NCBI GenBank assembly: GCA_003243445.1
Contig: QFQQ01000009.1
Coordinates: 71,784 to 135,783, forward strand
Reading direction: 5' to 3'
Source of the DNA: Citrobacter freundii
GTDB taxonomy: Bacteria > Bacteroidota > Bacteroidia > Chitinophagales > Chitinophagaceae
DNA length: 64,000 bases
Under the pieces are notes generated by a model. It was not told the DNA's origin and did not search any database. It saw nothing but the letters and a program-made list of their open reading frames with translations. A program made the position numbers and the translations under genes. Positions 8,655 through 17,370 of the stretch are shown piece after piece (positions within the stretch are counted from its first letter, which is position 1; the number at the start of each line of letters is the position of its first letter).

Positions 8655-11600
8655 TTACTTTTCCGTAACCGGCAACTTAAAATAAAAGGAAGACCCTTTG
8701 TCTTTCTTTCCCTTTACCCCGATCTGTCCGCCATGCCGGCGGATGATTTCGGCGGAAATATACAGACCAATTCCGAAACCTGATACCCGGATATTATTCG
8801 GGTCCGCGCGATAAAAACGTTCGAAGATCTTTTCATATTCGCCCGGCTTGATGCCGATACCTCTGTCCTCGATCGTAACAGTGGCATCATCGCCTTCTTC
8901 TGAAAGGATCAGCTTTATTTCCTTCTCATCCGGCGAATATTTCACCGCGTTGTTCAACAGGTTTGTCAACACCTGCATGATCTTCTCCCTGTCGGCATTT
9001 ACCCAAAGTGTTTTTGCCGGTACATGTAACGTGATCACATATCCCGGTGAAATCAGTTGCATATCCGACACAGCTTCACGCACCAGTTCATTCAACGCAA
9101 CCCGCTCTCTTTGCAGCAATACCTTATCTGCTTCGATCTTCGACAGGTTCAGGAAATCCCCGACCAGCTTGCTCATTTTGTTGACCTGGTTTTCCACTTT
9201 TGCCAATGCATTTTTCAAAAATGCGTCATCCGTATGCTGATAAGTATTGGCGAGGAGTTGTGTATAAGCTTTGATGGATGTGATCGGCGTTTTCAGTTCA
9301 TGGCTTGCCACGGCGAGAAATTCATTTTTCCTGATCTCGTCCTGCTTGCGTTCGGTAATATCTGTTACAGAGCCTGCATAACCTGCGAAATTACCCGCCT
9401 GGTCATAATAGGGATAACCTTCTGAGAACGCCCATCGAACAGAACCATCCGCGCGTTTGAACCGGAACTCAAGCACAAACTTATCGCGCGTTGCCAGCTT
9501 TCGCTGAAAGATATGGCTCACCACTTCCCTGTCTGCTTCCAGCAATGAATGAAACCAGCCATGCTCATTGCCTGTCTGTTTGATGCCGGTCCACCTGATC
9601 CAGGTATCATTTACAAACGTGTTCTCCCCTTTCTCATCCGTCATCCACAGACCAACCGGAGAAACATTGGAGATCGTTTTAAATAATAATTCACTTTGCT
9701 GCAGGCGTTCATTGAATTTCTTTTCATCATCTATATCCATGCAGGCGCTGATAAAGCCAATGAATTCTCCGTGAGCGTAACGCGGTACGGCATTATCGGA
9801 GATCCAGCGGTACACGCCGTCATGTCTCAACAACCTGTATTCTGTATAGAACGGGACCTGTTTATCAAACGCATCATTATAGAGATCGATGGTGTGTCGC
9901 AGATCATCGGGGTGAACGCTGTTCTGCCAGCCATCTCTCCTTTCCTGCTCGATAGTATGACCTGTGAAGTTGAGCCAGGTTGTGTTAAAGAAATCCAGGA
10001 ACTTATCAGAACCGGACATCCAGATCATTACCGGGGCACTATCTGCCACGATCTTGAAACGCTCTTCGCTTTCCTGCAGTGAAATAAAGGCCATTTTCTG
10101 ATCCGTGATATCCTGCAGTGTGCCCATCATGCGTTCAGCATTTCCGTCTTTGTTATAGAAGAGCTTTCCTCTTGCCCTGATCCAGCGGAGTTCTTTGCCG
10201 GGTTGTACAATGCGCATCTCCAGGTCCAGCCGGCCGGTCTTTAATGCCTCTGACATGGCGTGATCGCGTTTTGCCCGGTCATCGGGATGAATGCGCTGCA
10301 GCAATTCCGCATGCACGGGGTGTTCATGCGGTTGAAATCCGAGGATCTGAAGATAACGTGATGAATAAGTAGGTTGCCTTGTTTGCAGGTTCAATTCCCA
10401 TGTGCCAAGTTCTGTTGCTTCCAGCGCAATGTTCAACCGTTGTTCACTTTCTTCCAGGACCTGCGAAGCATTCTTTTGCTCAGTTGCATCCTGCACGGTG
10501 CCAAGCATGCGCAGAGGCTTGCCCTGCTGGTCATATATAACAGTTCCGTGTGTACGGATCCAGTGAATGGAATTGTCGGGCCACAATACACGCGCTTCAT
10601 AGTAATACGTGCCTGTTTCCATCGCTGCGCGGAAGGCGGGGGAAACGATCGTCTTAACATCATCCTCCACCAATCTCGACCGGAGGCTGTCAAAGCTCAG
10701 CTGCTGGTCATGACGGTCATATCCAAATATCTCTGCGAGCCTTGGTGTGTAAATGATCTCGTGGGTCACGAGATTGAGATCCCAGGTGGCCAGCCCGGTC
10801 CCCTCTGCAGCAAGACGTAATCTTGCTTCGGCGTCTTCGACTTTATGACGTGCCTCAACTTTTTCCGTTACATCGTTTACCGTGATCATGATGCCGGAAA
10901 TAGAACCATCCGTTTCAAACAGTGGAGCATATTCAAAGTCGAGATAGAATTTCTTCAGATCATGTTCACCCTGTATAAATGCAAGTGATTCGGTTTCGCG
11001 GTGCACCTTACCGGTTACCATTACGTGACGCAACAATTCAGGATACTTCTGGTTGTTCAGTTCAGGAAATACTTCCAGTGCCTTACGACCGATCACATCT
11101 TTCTCTGTTCTTCGCCAGATATTGACAAGCATTTCGATGTTTGCCATTTCAATGATGAACTCAGGTCCGCGGAAAATGGTCATTGCAATCGGCGAATGCA
11201 ACACCATCCGCTTGAATTCTTTTTCAGATTCTGCCAGTGCATGCCTGGTTTCCACCTGTTCGGTCACTTCATTGGCGACAACGATGATACCGGAGATCTG
11301 GCCATCCGCTTCTTTCAGCGGTTGATAAACGAAGTTGAAATAGGTTGTATCTATACGTCCATGACGTTTGAGGTTCACACGGAACTCATTGCCGTAATAG
11401 GGTATGCCTGTTTCGAGAATATTCATCAGCAACGGTTCAACAGCTGATCTTACTTCCGGCAATGATTCGAATAGGCTTTTACCGGTGAATTCTTCGCTTG
11501 TTCTGTCAACTATCTGCAGATAAGTATCGTTCGCCAGTTCAGCGATCATATCCTTTCCTTTCAGAATGGTGATGCCGACGGGTGCCTGCATGACCAGTGC

Positions 11601-12833
11601 CCGGAATTTCTGTTCGCTTTCCTGTAATGCTTTGTATAAGACTTTACGGGCGGTGATGTCCCGCGCGATCTTCGATGCGCCGATGATCTTGCCGGTATGG
11701 TCTTTTACGGGTGAGATGGTCAGTGAAATATCGATCCGCTCGCCGCTTTTTTTGACCCTCACGGTATCAAAATGTTCGATCCGTTCACCTCTCATGATAC
11801 GGCTGAGGATGACGGGTTCTTCATCTATTCTTTCCGGTGGGAAAAGGCGTGTGATAGGTGTCCCGATCATTTCATCTTCTGTATAACCAAACAGTTTTTC
11901 CGCTGCCGGGTTCCAGCTGGTGATGATGCCTTCAAGATTTTTGCTGATGATCGCATCATCGGTCGAGTGAATGATCGCGGCCAGTCTTGCTGTATTTTTT
12001 TCGGCGAGTTTCCGCTCTGTTATATCGATCACTACATTCAGGCCCCCCGCGATCTCGCCGTTGTCGGCCTGAAATAACTGGGGGTGATCAATGACCACGC
12101 GCAAGGTTCCGTCAGGGTTTTGCAATGTTATTTCCTGTTGTTCCGGGATCTGACCTGTTTGTAATGCGATAGCCATTGGAGATTGATCTGGCGCAATAAA
12201 TTGCCCATCTTCCCCCGCCATTTTCCAGGCGCCGGTCCAGCGGTCCAGACCGGGTTCCAGCGCATGACCGAATAGTTCTTTTGCTGCGCGGTTGCTTTGA
12301 GTGATAAAGCCGTCTTTGTCACAGGCATACATGGCTACCGGTGAATTATCGATCAGGCGGCGGTAATCGGCTTCGCTTTTTGCCACACGTTTGTTCAGCA
12401 AAGCTCTTGGTGTTACTTCTACGGCATTGACGATGACGCCTGCAGTCTGGCCATCGGCATCGAAATACGGACTGTAATTGAAGGTGTAATAAGCTTCGTA
12501 AGGGGCACCATCCCGCTGCAGATAGATCTGGTATTCATAATCGCTATAGGAAATACCGGTCTCAAAAACGCTGCGCAGGATATCACCGAAACCTTCCTTC
12601 ATCACGGAAGGCAACACATCGGCAAGCTTCTTTCCCTGTGCGTCTTTATTCAATCCCCAGATCCGGAACATGGCCTCATTTCCGGCGGAAATGATCATAT
12701 CTTTTCCTTTCAGCATTCCGATGGCCACGGAAGACTGTTCAAACAACCGGATGATCTCGTCTGAAGGAATGATGTGTATATGCGGGTTTATTGGTGTCGA
12801 TGATGGTGATGTATTGTCCTGCGACTGTTGCAT
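8655..12833 (-). CDS. Cytosolic multi-PAS sensor histidine kinase
   Basis: Protein of 1392 aa with no signal peptide or membrane helix. I count nine consecutive PAS/PAC modules from about residue 25 to 1165, most ending in the PAC pattern (G..DITERK). PAS 1, 4 and 5 resemble each other (KGKDMI.E.AN), as do 6-9 (PAS_3-like, WIR..G). They are followed by HisKA with His1178 (ASHELKTPITSIK) and HATPase_c (NLLNNAVKYS, DRGIGI, GFGIGLYI). It is transcribed ahead of the receiver gene. Bound ligands cannot be read from the sequence. Several PAS copies may only serve as signal-transmitting stalk. Confidence 0.95.
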   Translation of the reverse strand: MQQSQDNTSPSSTPINPHIHIIPSDEIIRLFEQSSVAIGMLKGKDMIISAGNEAMFRIWGLNKDAQGKKLADVLPSVMKEGFGDILRSVFETGISYSDYEYQIYLQRDGAPYEAYYTFNYSPYFDADGQTAGVIVNAVEVTPRALLNKRVAKSEADYRRLIDNSPVAMYACDKDGFITQSNRAAKELFGHALEPGLDRWTGAWKMAGEDGQFIAPDQSPMAIALQTGQIPEQQEITLQNPDGTLRVVIDHPQLFQADNGEIAGGLNVVIDITERKLAEKNTARLAAIIHSTDDAIISKNLEGIITSWNPAAEKLFGYTEDEMIGTPITRLFPPERIDEEPVILSRIMRGERIEHFDTVRVKKSGERIDISLTISPVKDHTGKIIGASKIARDITARKVLYKALQESEQKFRALVMQAPVGITILKGKDMIAELANDTYLQIVDRTSEEFTGKSLFESLPEVRSAVEPLLMNILETGIPYYGNEFRVNLKRHGRIDTTYFNFVYQPLKEADGQISGIIVVANEVTEQVETRHALAESEKEFKRMVLHSPIAMTIFRGPEFIIEMANIEMLVNIWRRTEKDVIGRKALEVFPELNNQKYPELLRHVMVTGKVHRETESLAFIQGEHDLKKFYLDFEYAPLFETDGSISGIMITVNDVTEKVEARHKVEDAEARLRLAAEGTGLATWDLNLVTHEIIYTPRLAEIFGYDRHDQQLSFDSLRSRLVEDDVKTIVSPAFRAAMETGTYYYEARVLWPDNSIHWIRTHGTVIYDQQGKPLRMLGTVQDATEQKNASQVLEESEQRLNIALEATELGTWELNLQTRQPTYSSRYLQILGFQPHEHPVHAELLQRIHPDDRAKRDHAMSEALKTGRLDLEMRIVQPGKELRWIRARGKLFYNKDGNAERMMGTLQDITDQKMAFISLQESEERFKIVADSAPVMIWMSGSDKFLDFFNTTWLNFTGHTIEQERRDGWQNSVHPDDLRHTIDLYNDAFDKQVPFYTEYRLLRHDGVYRWISDNAVPRYAHGEFIGFISACMDIDDEKKFNERLQQSELLFKTISNVSPVGLWMTDEKGENTFVNDTWIRWTGIKQTGNEHGWFHSLLEADREVVSHIFQRKLATRDKFVLEFRFKRADGSVRWAFSEGYPYYDQAGNFAGYAGSVTDITERKQDEIRKNEFLAVASHELKTPITSIKAYTQLLANTYQHTDDAFLKNALAKVENQVNKMSKLVGDFLNLSKIEADKVLLQRERVALNELVREAVSDMQLISPGYVITLHVPAKTLWVNADREKIMQVLTNLLNNAVKYSPDEKEIKLILSEEGDDATVTIEDRGIGIKPGEYEKIFERFYRADPNNIRVSGFGIGLYISAEIIRRHGGQIGVKGKKDKGSSFYFKLPVTEK

Positions 12834-13003
12834 GAAGAAAAAAACGAATAGCTTGTAAATGAAACGGGTACATGATCCGTCATAAGATCATCAGGAACCT
12901 GCAAATTTCCAAATCCGGCCACGGGGTGATAATGCAGGGCTCAGGCTTTAAAGTTACAAACAGATGGTTGGATTTGGGCGGGACGGTTAAAAAATGTTGG
13001 GTT

Positions 13004-13035
13004 GACGGCAGACCACGGACCGCGGACCGCAGACG
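13004..13035. repeat. Family C (GGACCGC) repeat, single arm
   Basis: A short run of ACCACGGACCGCGGACCGC-type units matches the arms of the paired element at 32339-32609. No facing partner is seen nearby. Confidence 0.6.
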
Positions 13036-13062
13036 GCCATTGTGGATCGTAGCGGCTGATTA

Positions 13063-13220
13063 TTGTTCGATGCAATGATCGATGTCCTGTTAAGCCGTCA
13101 GGTTTGAAGTTAGGCGGACGCACTGTTGGAATAACATGGGCCTTTGATCTTAATACAATTATGTCAGTGACATTGATCATGGGCCATCGATCATCCACCA
13201 TCGGACATCCAACATCGAAT
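13063..13220. repeat. Family A inverted repeat, locus 2
   Basis: The left arm (about 13063-13088, TTCGATGCAATGATCGATG) faces the right arm (about 13182-13220, CATCGATCATCCACCATCGG) about 95 nt away. Pairing is weaker than at other loci. With the family C arm it fills the 456-bp gap before nusB. Confidence 0.6.
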
Positions 13221-13235
13221 CACTCTCTTCAAATC

Positions 13236-13267
13236 TTGGAAAACACCTCAGGAATCGCTTATCTTTG
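13236..13267 (+). promoter_or_regulatory. nusB promoter
   Basis: TTG (13236-13238) and TATCTTTG (13260-13267) are 21 nt apart, a full match to the Bacteroidota -33/-7 layout, ending 22 nt before the nusB ATG. Confidence 0.65.
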
Positions 13268-13289
13268 CCGCCTCAACAGTTCTTAAGCA

Positions 13290-14234
13290 ATGATCAGCAG
13301 ACGAAATATCCGGGTTAAAGTGATGCAGACACTCTACACGATTGAAACCGTGGAAACACTCCTGAAGCCCGGGGAGCCACAAAAGATATTACAGCAGCAT
13401 TTTGACCAGACCCGTTCCTTACTGATTTATCTCTCCTGGTTCCTGACCCAGGTTGCCCGTTATTCGGAAACAGAAGCGCATAAACGCGCAGGCAAACACC
13501 TTCCGTCTGCCGAAGATCTGAATGTAAATACAAAGATCGCAGGGAACGAAGTGCTTTGGAAAATGCTGGAAGATCCCGCATTACAGGAACAGTTCAATAA
13601 AGAAAAACCGGAGCTTACCCACCGCCCACGCCCGGGTGAGAACACGGATATGGTGCGGTCCGTCTATCTGGCACTGGTTGAGACACCTGAATATAAAGCC
13701 TATATCTCCACGCAGGCAAGGGATAAAGCCGATGAGAAAAAGATCATCGAGTTTATCCTGAATGATATGATGCTGGCCAATGAATCATTCATCTCCCACA
13801 TAGAAGAGAATTTTGCCAACTGGAATGATGATGGTGAAATGGTAGTGCAACTGCTTGCGGCATATATCCAGAAACCGGGTATTCACAATTTCGTCCAGCT
13901 GATGAGCCCGGATAAAGCGCAGTTTGCCAAAAGTCTGTTACAGACCGTGCAGGACAAAGCGGAACATCTCCAGGAGATCATCATTCCCAAGCTGAAGAAC
14001 TGGGATCCTGAGCGGATCGCGCTGCTGGATATGATCCTGATGAAAATGGGGGTGGCTGAATTCCTGTATTTTGAGACCATTCCTCCAAAAGTTACCATCA
14101 ATGAATATATCGACCTGGCAAAAGAATACAGCACGCAGCAGAGCGGCCAGTTTGTGAATGGTATTCTTGACAATATCCACAAAGAGCTGACGCAACAGGG
14201 CAAAATGCAGAAAACGGACTATAAAAAAGCTTAA
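13290..14234 (+). CDS. nusB: Transcription antitermination factor NusB
   Basis: RNA-binding factor of the rRNA antitermination complex. At 314 aa it is about twice the length of E. coli NusB, as is usual in Bacteroidota. The start MISRRNIRVKVMQTLY is the conserved N-terminus. The classical C-terminal NusB region lies near 225-300 (RIALLDMILMKMGVAEFL, TINEYIDLAKEYS, FVNGILDNI). The middle insertion is helical and rich in charged residues. DUF1573, yajC and coaE follow on the same strand. Confidence 0.95.
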   Translation: MISRRNIRVKVMQTLYTIETVETLLKPGEPQKILQQHFDQTRSLLIYLSWFLTQVARYSETEAHKRAGKHLPSAEDLNVNTKIAGNEVLWKMLEDPALQEQFNKEKPELTHRPRPGENTDMVRSVYLALVETPEYKAYISTQARDKADEKKIIEFILNDMMLANESFISHIEENFANWNDDGEMVVQLLAAYIQKPGIHNFVQLMSPDKAQFAKSLLQTVQDKAEHLQEIIIPKLKNWDPERIALLDMILMKMGVAEFLYFETIPPKVTINEYIDLAKEYSTQQSGQFVNGILDNIHKELTQQGKMQKTDYKKA

Positions 14235-14272
14235 ACTACGCTGTAAGCTGTCCGACTTTAACCAGTTAGGCT

Positions 14273-14280
14273 TACATTTG
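14273..14280 (+). promoter_or_regulatory. -7 box of the DUF1573-yajC operon
   Basis: TACATTTG matches TANNTTTG exactly, 20 nt before the ATG at 14301. The -33 position shows only a weak match. Confidence 0.5.
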
Positions 14281-14300
14281 CCTCCTTAAAATCAAAACTG

Positions 14301-14747
14301 ATGAAAAAAATATATATCGTTCTGGCGGTTGTATGCGCCGGATTTGCAGCCTGTCAGAGCAGCGATCAGAAAGCTGCAACACCGGTGCTGACGACGGAGC
14401 AGAAAGACATGGCGAAGAAAGATTCGGCCAATTTCACTTCTATTCAATGGCTGGATTCAACATTCAAAGACCTGGGCAAGATCAAAGAAGGTGAAGTGGT
14501 GGAAGTAACATATCGTTTTAAAAATTCGGGAGCAAAACCACTGGTGATCACAAATGTGTATGCGAGCTGTGGTTGTACAGTACCTGAAAAGCCGGAGAAA
14601 CCATATGCGCCTGGTGAAGAAGGCGTGATCAAAGCCAAGTTTGACAGCCGCGGCCGTCCGAAAGGCGTACAGAATAAAACAGTGTATGTGGATGCAAACG
14701 TTGATCAGGCGCCACAACAGTTAAATTTCAAAGTAGAAATAGAATAA
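14301..14747 (+). CDS. DUF1573 domain lipoprotein
   Basis: Protein of 148 aa. The N-terminus is a lipoprotein signal (VCAGFAACQSS, Cys near 19). Residues about 50-145 are one DUF1573 (ASH/MSP-like beta-sandwich) domain with typical motifs: FKNSGAKPLVITNV, ASCGCTVPE and GVIKAKFDSRG. The domain is widespread in Bacteroidota and its function is not established. It probably forms an operon with yajC, 19 bp downstream. Confidence 0.88.
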   Translation: MKKIYIVLAVVCAGFAACQSSDQKAATPVLTTEQKDMAKKDSANFTSIQWLDSTFKDLGKIKEGEVVEVTYRFKNSGAKPLVITNVYASCGCTVPEKPEKPYAPGEEGVIKAKFDSRGRPKGVQNKTVYVDANVDQAPQQLNFKVEIE

Positions 14748-14766
14748 AAAACAAAACAAGAACAGA

Positions 14767-15108
14767 ATGAATCAGATCTTTTTCCTGCAAGCAACTCCTT
14801 CAGCGGGAGGCGGCGGTTACTTCCAATTGATTTTCCTCGGTGGTATGATATTGGTGTTCTGGCTTTTCTTTATCCGTCCTCAGGCAAAACGTGCAAAGAA
14901 CCAGAAGAAATTTATCGAGGACCTTCAGCCCGGCTCCAGGATCGTAACGATTGCAGGTATCCACGGCAAGATCACCGCGGTCAATCCTGACGGCACCCTG
15001 AACATTGATGTAAGCCACGGCATGAATATCAAGATCGAAAAATCTGCGATCAGCATGGATTGGACAGCAGCGTTGAATAAAGATGCTGTTGCAGCAGATA
15101 AGAAATAA
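14767..15108 (+). CDS. yajC: Preprotein translocase subunit YajC
   Basis: Small single-span membrane partner of SecDF, 113 aa. After a short lead, residues about 18-37 form the membrane helix, followed by the hallmark FFIRPQAKRAKNQKKF and the basic cytosolic domain with GSRIVTIAGIHGKI. The secDF gene itself lies 4 kb downstream at 19192, not in the same operon. Confidence 0.95.
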   Translation: MNQIFFLQATPSAGGGGYFQLIFLGGMILVFWLFFIRPQAKRAKNQKKFIEDLQPGSRIVTIAGIHGKITAVNPDGTLNIDVSHGMNIKIEKSAISMDWTAALNKDAVAADKK

Positions 15109-15116
15109 TTTCACAG

Positions 15117-15205
15117 TAAAAAGTCAAAAGTAAAAATTACCCCCCTTAACGCCTGAAAGAGTCTTCAACAGTCAAGCGGGGTTACTTTTTACTTTTGACT
15201 TTTTA
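15117..15205 (+). repeat. Family F (AAAAGTCAAAAGTAAAAA) inverted repeat, possible terminator of yajC
   Basis: The left arm 15117-15143 and right arm 15178-15205 pair over about 26 bp, joined by about 34 nt. The element starts 8 nt after the yajC stop and ends in ACTTTTTAATT, so it could end the nusB-yajC transcript before coaE. Confidence 0.7.
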
Positions 15206-15217
15206 ATTAGCAGTCTT

Positions 15218-15832
15218 ATGGTTAGGATCGGTCTTACAGGCGGTATAGGCAGCGGCAAAAGCACGGTCGCGAAAATCTTCAATGTGCTGGGCATTCCGGT
15301 TTATTATGCAGATGATGCCGCGCGCAGGGTAATGAATGAAGATCCCGAAGTAAAAAAGAATGTACTGCAACATTTCGGCAGCGAAAGTTATACCACAGAG
15401 GGCTTACTGAACCGGCCTTATATCGCTTCACTTGTATTCGGCAACCCGGAAAAGCTGGAACTGCTGAATTCGATCTCCCACCCTGCTACCATTGCCGATT
15501 CTGAAAAATGGATGAAAGGGCAAACTTCTCCTTACGCTATCAAGGAAGCCGCTCTTTTATTTGAAAGCGGTTCAGCCGGCAATCTCGATTACATCGTTGG
15601 CGTTTACTCTCCTGCCGCTTTGCGCATTCAGCGCGTCATGCAGCGTGATAAAATCACCAGGGAAGAGGTCTTGCAAAGAATGAAACGGCAGATAGATGAG
15701 CGGATGAAAATGAAGCTGTGTGATTTTGTGGTTGTAAATGACGAGCAGGAATTGGTGATACCGCAGGTGGTTGCGTTGCATGAGAAGTTTAAAATGATTG
15801 CGAAGAAAAAAATACCTCTGCTTAAGCAATAA
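15218..15832 (+). CDS. coaE: Dephospho-CoA kinase
   Basis: Catalyses the last step of coenzyme A synthesis, ATP-dependent 3-prime phosphorylation of dephospho-CoA. The 204-aa protein has the P-loop GLTGGIGSGKST (residues 5-16), the substrate-lid motif YYADDAARR, EAALLFESG near 108-116, and the Arg-rich QRVMQRDKITREE region. The ATG at 15218 places the P-loop at the family-typical position. It converges with the small lipoprotein gene, 18 bp apart. Confidence 0.96.
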   Translation: MVRIGLTGGIGSGKSTVAKIFNVLGIPVYYADDAARRVMNEDPEVKKNVLQHFGSESYTTEGLLNRPYIASLVFGNPEKLELLNSISHPATIADSEKWMKGQTSPYAIKEAALLFESGSAGNLDYIVGVYSPAALRIQRVMQRDKITREEVLQRMKRQIDERMKMKLCDFVVVNDEQELVIPQVVALHEKFKMIAKKKIPLLKQ

Positions 15833-15850
15833 GCTCGTTACTGCAATTTA

Positions 15851-16234
15851 TCAATTGTTTCGTTGAACGATGACAGTGGCGTTGCTTCTCCAGTAATGAC
15901 GATCAAAGTTTGTTCGAATATGCCTGATCACCAATGAATCGTCCGTCAACTTGATAATCCTCCACTGGTATATTTCTTGTGAACCTCTGTGAGTTTGGAT
16001 CAATATATCATCAATGATCTTGTAATCATAAGCAGCTTGCTTGTAACCGCGAACATAGTCAATGGAATTTTGCCCGTTAAAGAAAGATTGACTGGATGAA
16101 TCCGGTAGCATATTCCAAATCCCTAAGAGTTTTTTTTCATCTATCTTTTCCGTTGAGGAGCACCCTCCCAAAAAATTGGACGCAAAAATGATCACTGCGA
16201 AGAAGCTCATAAGGCAGGTATTCATTTTTTGCAT
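15851..16234 (-). CDS. Small lipoprotein of unknown function
   Basis: Protein of 127 aa with a lipoprotein signal (lipobox LGGC, Cys25). The mature part begins ...KKLLGIWNML, followed by alternating beta-strands, as in small lipocalin-like Bacteroidota lipoproteins. I do not recognise a named family. It is alone on its strand, and a second ATG three codons in is an alternative start. Confidence 0.7.
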   Translation of the reverse strand: MQKMNTCLMSFFAVIIFASNFLGGCSSTEKIDEKKLLGIWNMLPDSSSQSFFNGQNSIDYVRGYKQAAYDYKIIDDILIQTHRGSQEIYQWRIIKLTDDSLVIRHIRTNFDRHYWRSNATVIVQRNN

Positions 16235-16435
16235 AGACAGTATTTAATTCAGACAAATTCAAATATATGCCGTCCCAGGATAAATCGAACACTTAGCCAT
16301 TTTAATTTGCTGACCAAACCGTTGCATAGGGCCTCATAAATATGAGCCACAGTGCATTTTCGGCGACATCATTTACTTTTGATCCAGGGTCAGAGCCTGG
16401 AAGCGTTCAGCCGTCAAATGGAATACAGTAAAATA

Positions 16436-17263
16436 ATGAGTATAATGGATAAGTCTTCGGCAAGAAACGATACTCCGGACTTTCCGGCGAAAACAGCCAT
16501 TCACTATGACAAGTTCTTTGGTCCGTTTTATTTTGAGCCCTATGCGATAGAAATGGCAAAAAGAATCGTTCCTGCCGGGGTTGCTGTTGCGCTCGAAATT
16601 GCGTCCGGTACAGGCCGTGTTACACGTCATATCCGTGCAAAGCTCCCTGCTGATGCAAAACTGATCGCTTCCGATATCAGTGAGGATATGATGGCAATTG
16701 CCAAAGAAAAATTGCACGGTGCTGATATCACCTGGCAGCATATAGACGCGGAGGAACTGTCGTTTGATGACGAGAGTATTGATCTTGTTGTATGTTGCTT
16801 CGGTCTTATGTTTGTTGCTGACAAGCATCGGGCACTTACTGAAGTTTATCGCGTCCTTAAACCAGGTGGACAGTTTTTATTCACCACCTGGGATAAACAG
16901 GAGAACAATAAGGCATCATGGTTTGCCAGATCGATTGCCATGGAATATCTGGATAAGCCATTACCGGAGTCGTATGGGCTTCCGACTTCAATGCACGATG
17001 AAGCGCTCATTACTTCATTATTGCGGCATGCGGGATTTGACAATATCTCTATTGAAAAGAAGCAGCTTTTATCGGTGAGTGAGACAGCAAAGGAAGCCGC
17101 AAGCGGTCTTTTAAAAGGTGGGATCTATGATGATATCGGGGCGCGGAATCCGTCCTGGATTGAAGAGATAAGAATCAGGCTTGAAAAAGAACTGGCCGAA
17201 AATTTCGGAGATGCGCCCATGGCTGCGCCGATGAGTGCGGTGATGGGTGAAGTCTGGAAGTAA
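16436..17263 (+). CDS. Class I SAM-dependent methyltransferase
   Basis: About 275 aa, cytosolic. SAM-binding motif I is ALEIASGTGRVT, with acidic motif II (LIASDISEDMM), motif III (IDLVVCCFGLMFV) and the post-motif LKPGGQFLFTTWD, all typical of the Methyltransf_11/UbiE-like group. The substrate is unknown. The frame is open from 16352, but the first 28 codons look non-conserved. Start Met at 16436 (or 16445) is preferred because the conserved region begins FPAKTAIHYDKFF soon after. Confidence 0.85.
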   Translation: MSIMDKSSARNDTPDFPAKTAIHYDKFFGPFYFEPYAIEMAKRIVPAGVAVALEIASGTGRVTRHIRAKLPADAKLIASDISEDMMAIAKEKLHGADITWQHIDAEELSFDDESIDLVVCCFGLMFVADKHRALTEVYRVLKPGGQFLFTTWDKQENNKASWFARSIAMEYLDKPLPESYGLPTSMHDEALITSLLRHAGFDNISIEKKQLLSVSETAKEAASGLLKGGIYDDIGARNPSWIEEIRIRLEKELAENFGDAPMAAPMSAVMGEVWK

Positions 17264-17287
17264 GTATTATGCGCCCGGAATATAAAA

Positions 17288-17333
17288 GGGTTCAAAAGTT
17301 CAAGACCTTTCGAGCCTTTGAACTTTTAAACCC
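17288..17333. terminator. Family E hairpin between convergent genes
   Basis: GGGTTCAAAAGTTCAA (17288-17303) pairs with 17318-17333 over 16 bp with one mismatch. It lies between the convergent methyltransferase and aminotransferase genes, and the minus-strand side is followed by CTTTTAT. Probably serves as a shared terminator. Confidence 0.6.
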
Positions 17334-17370
17334 TCAAACTATTCTAACTTGTTAATAACCGGAGAGCCGC

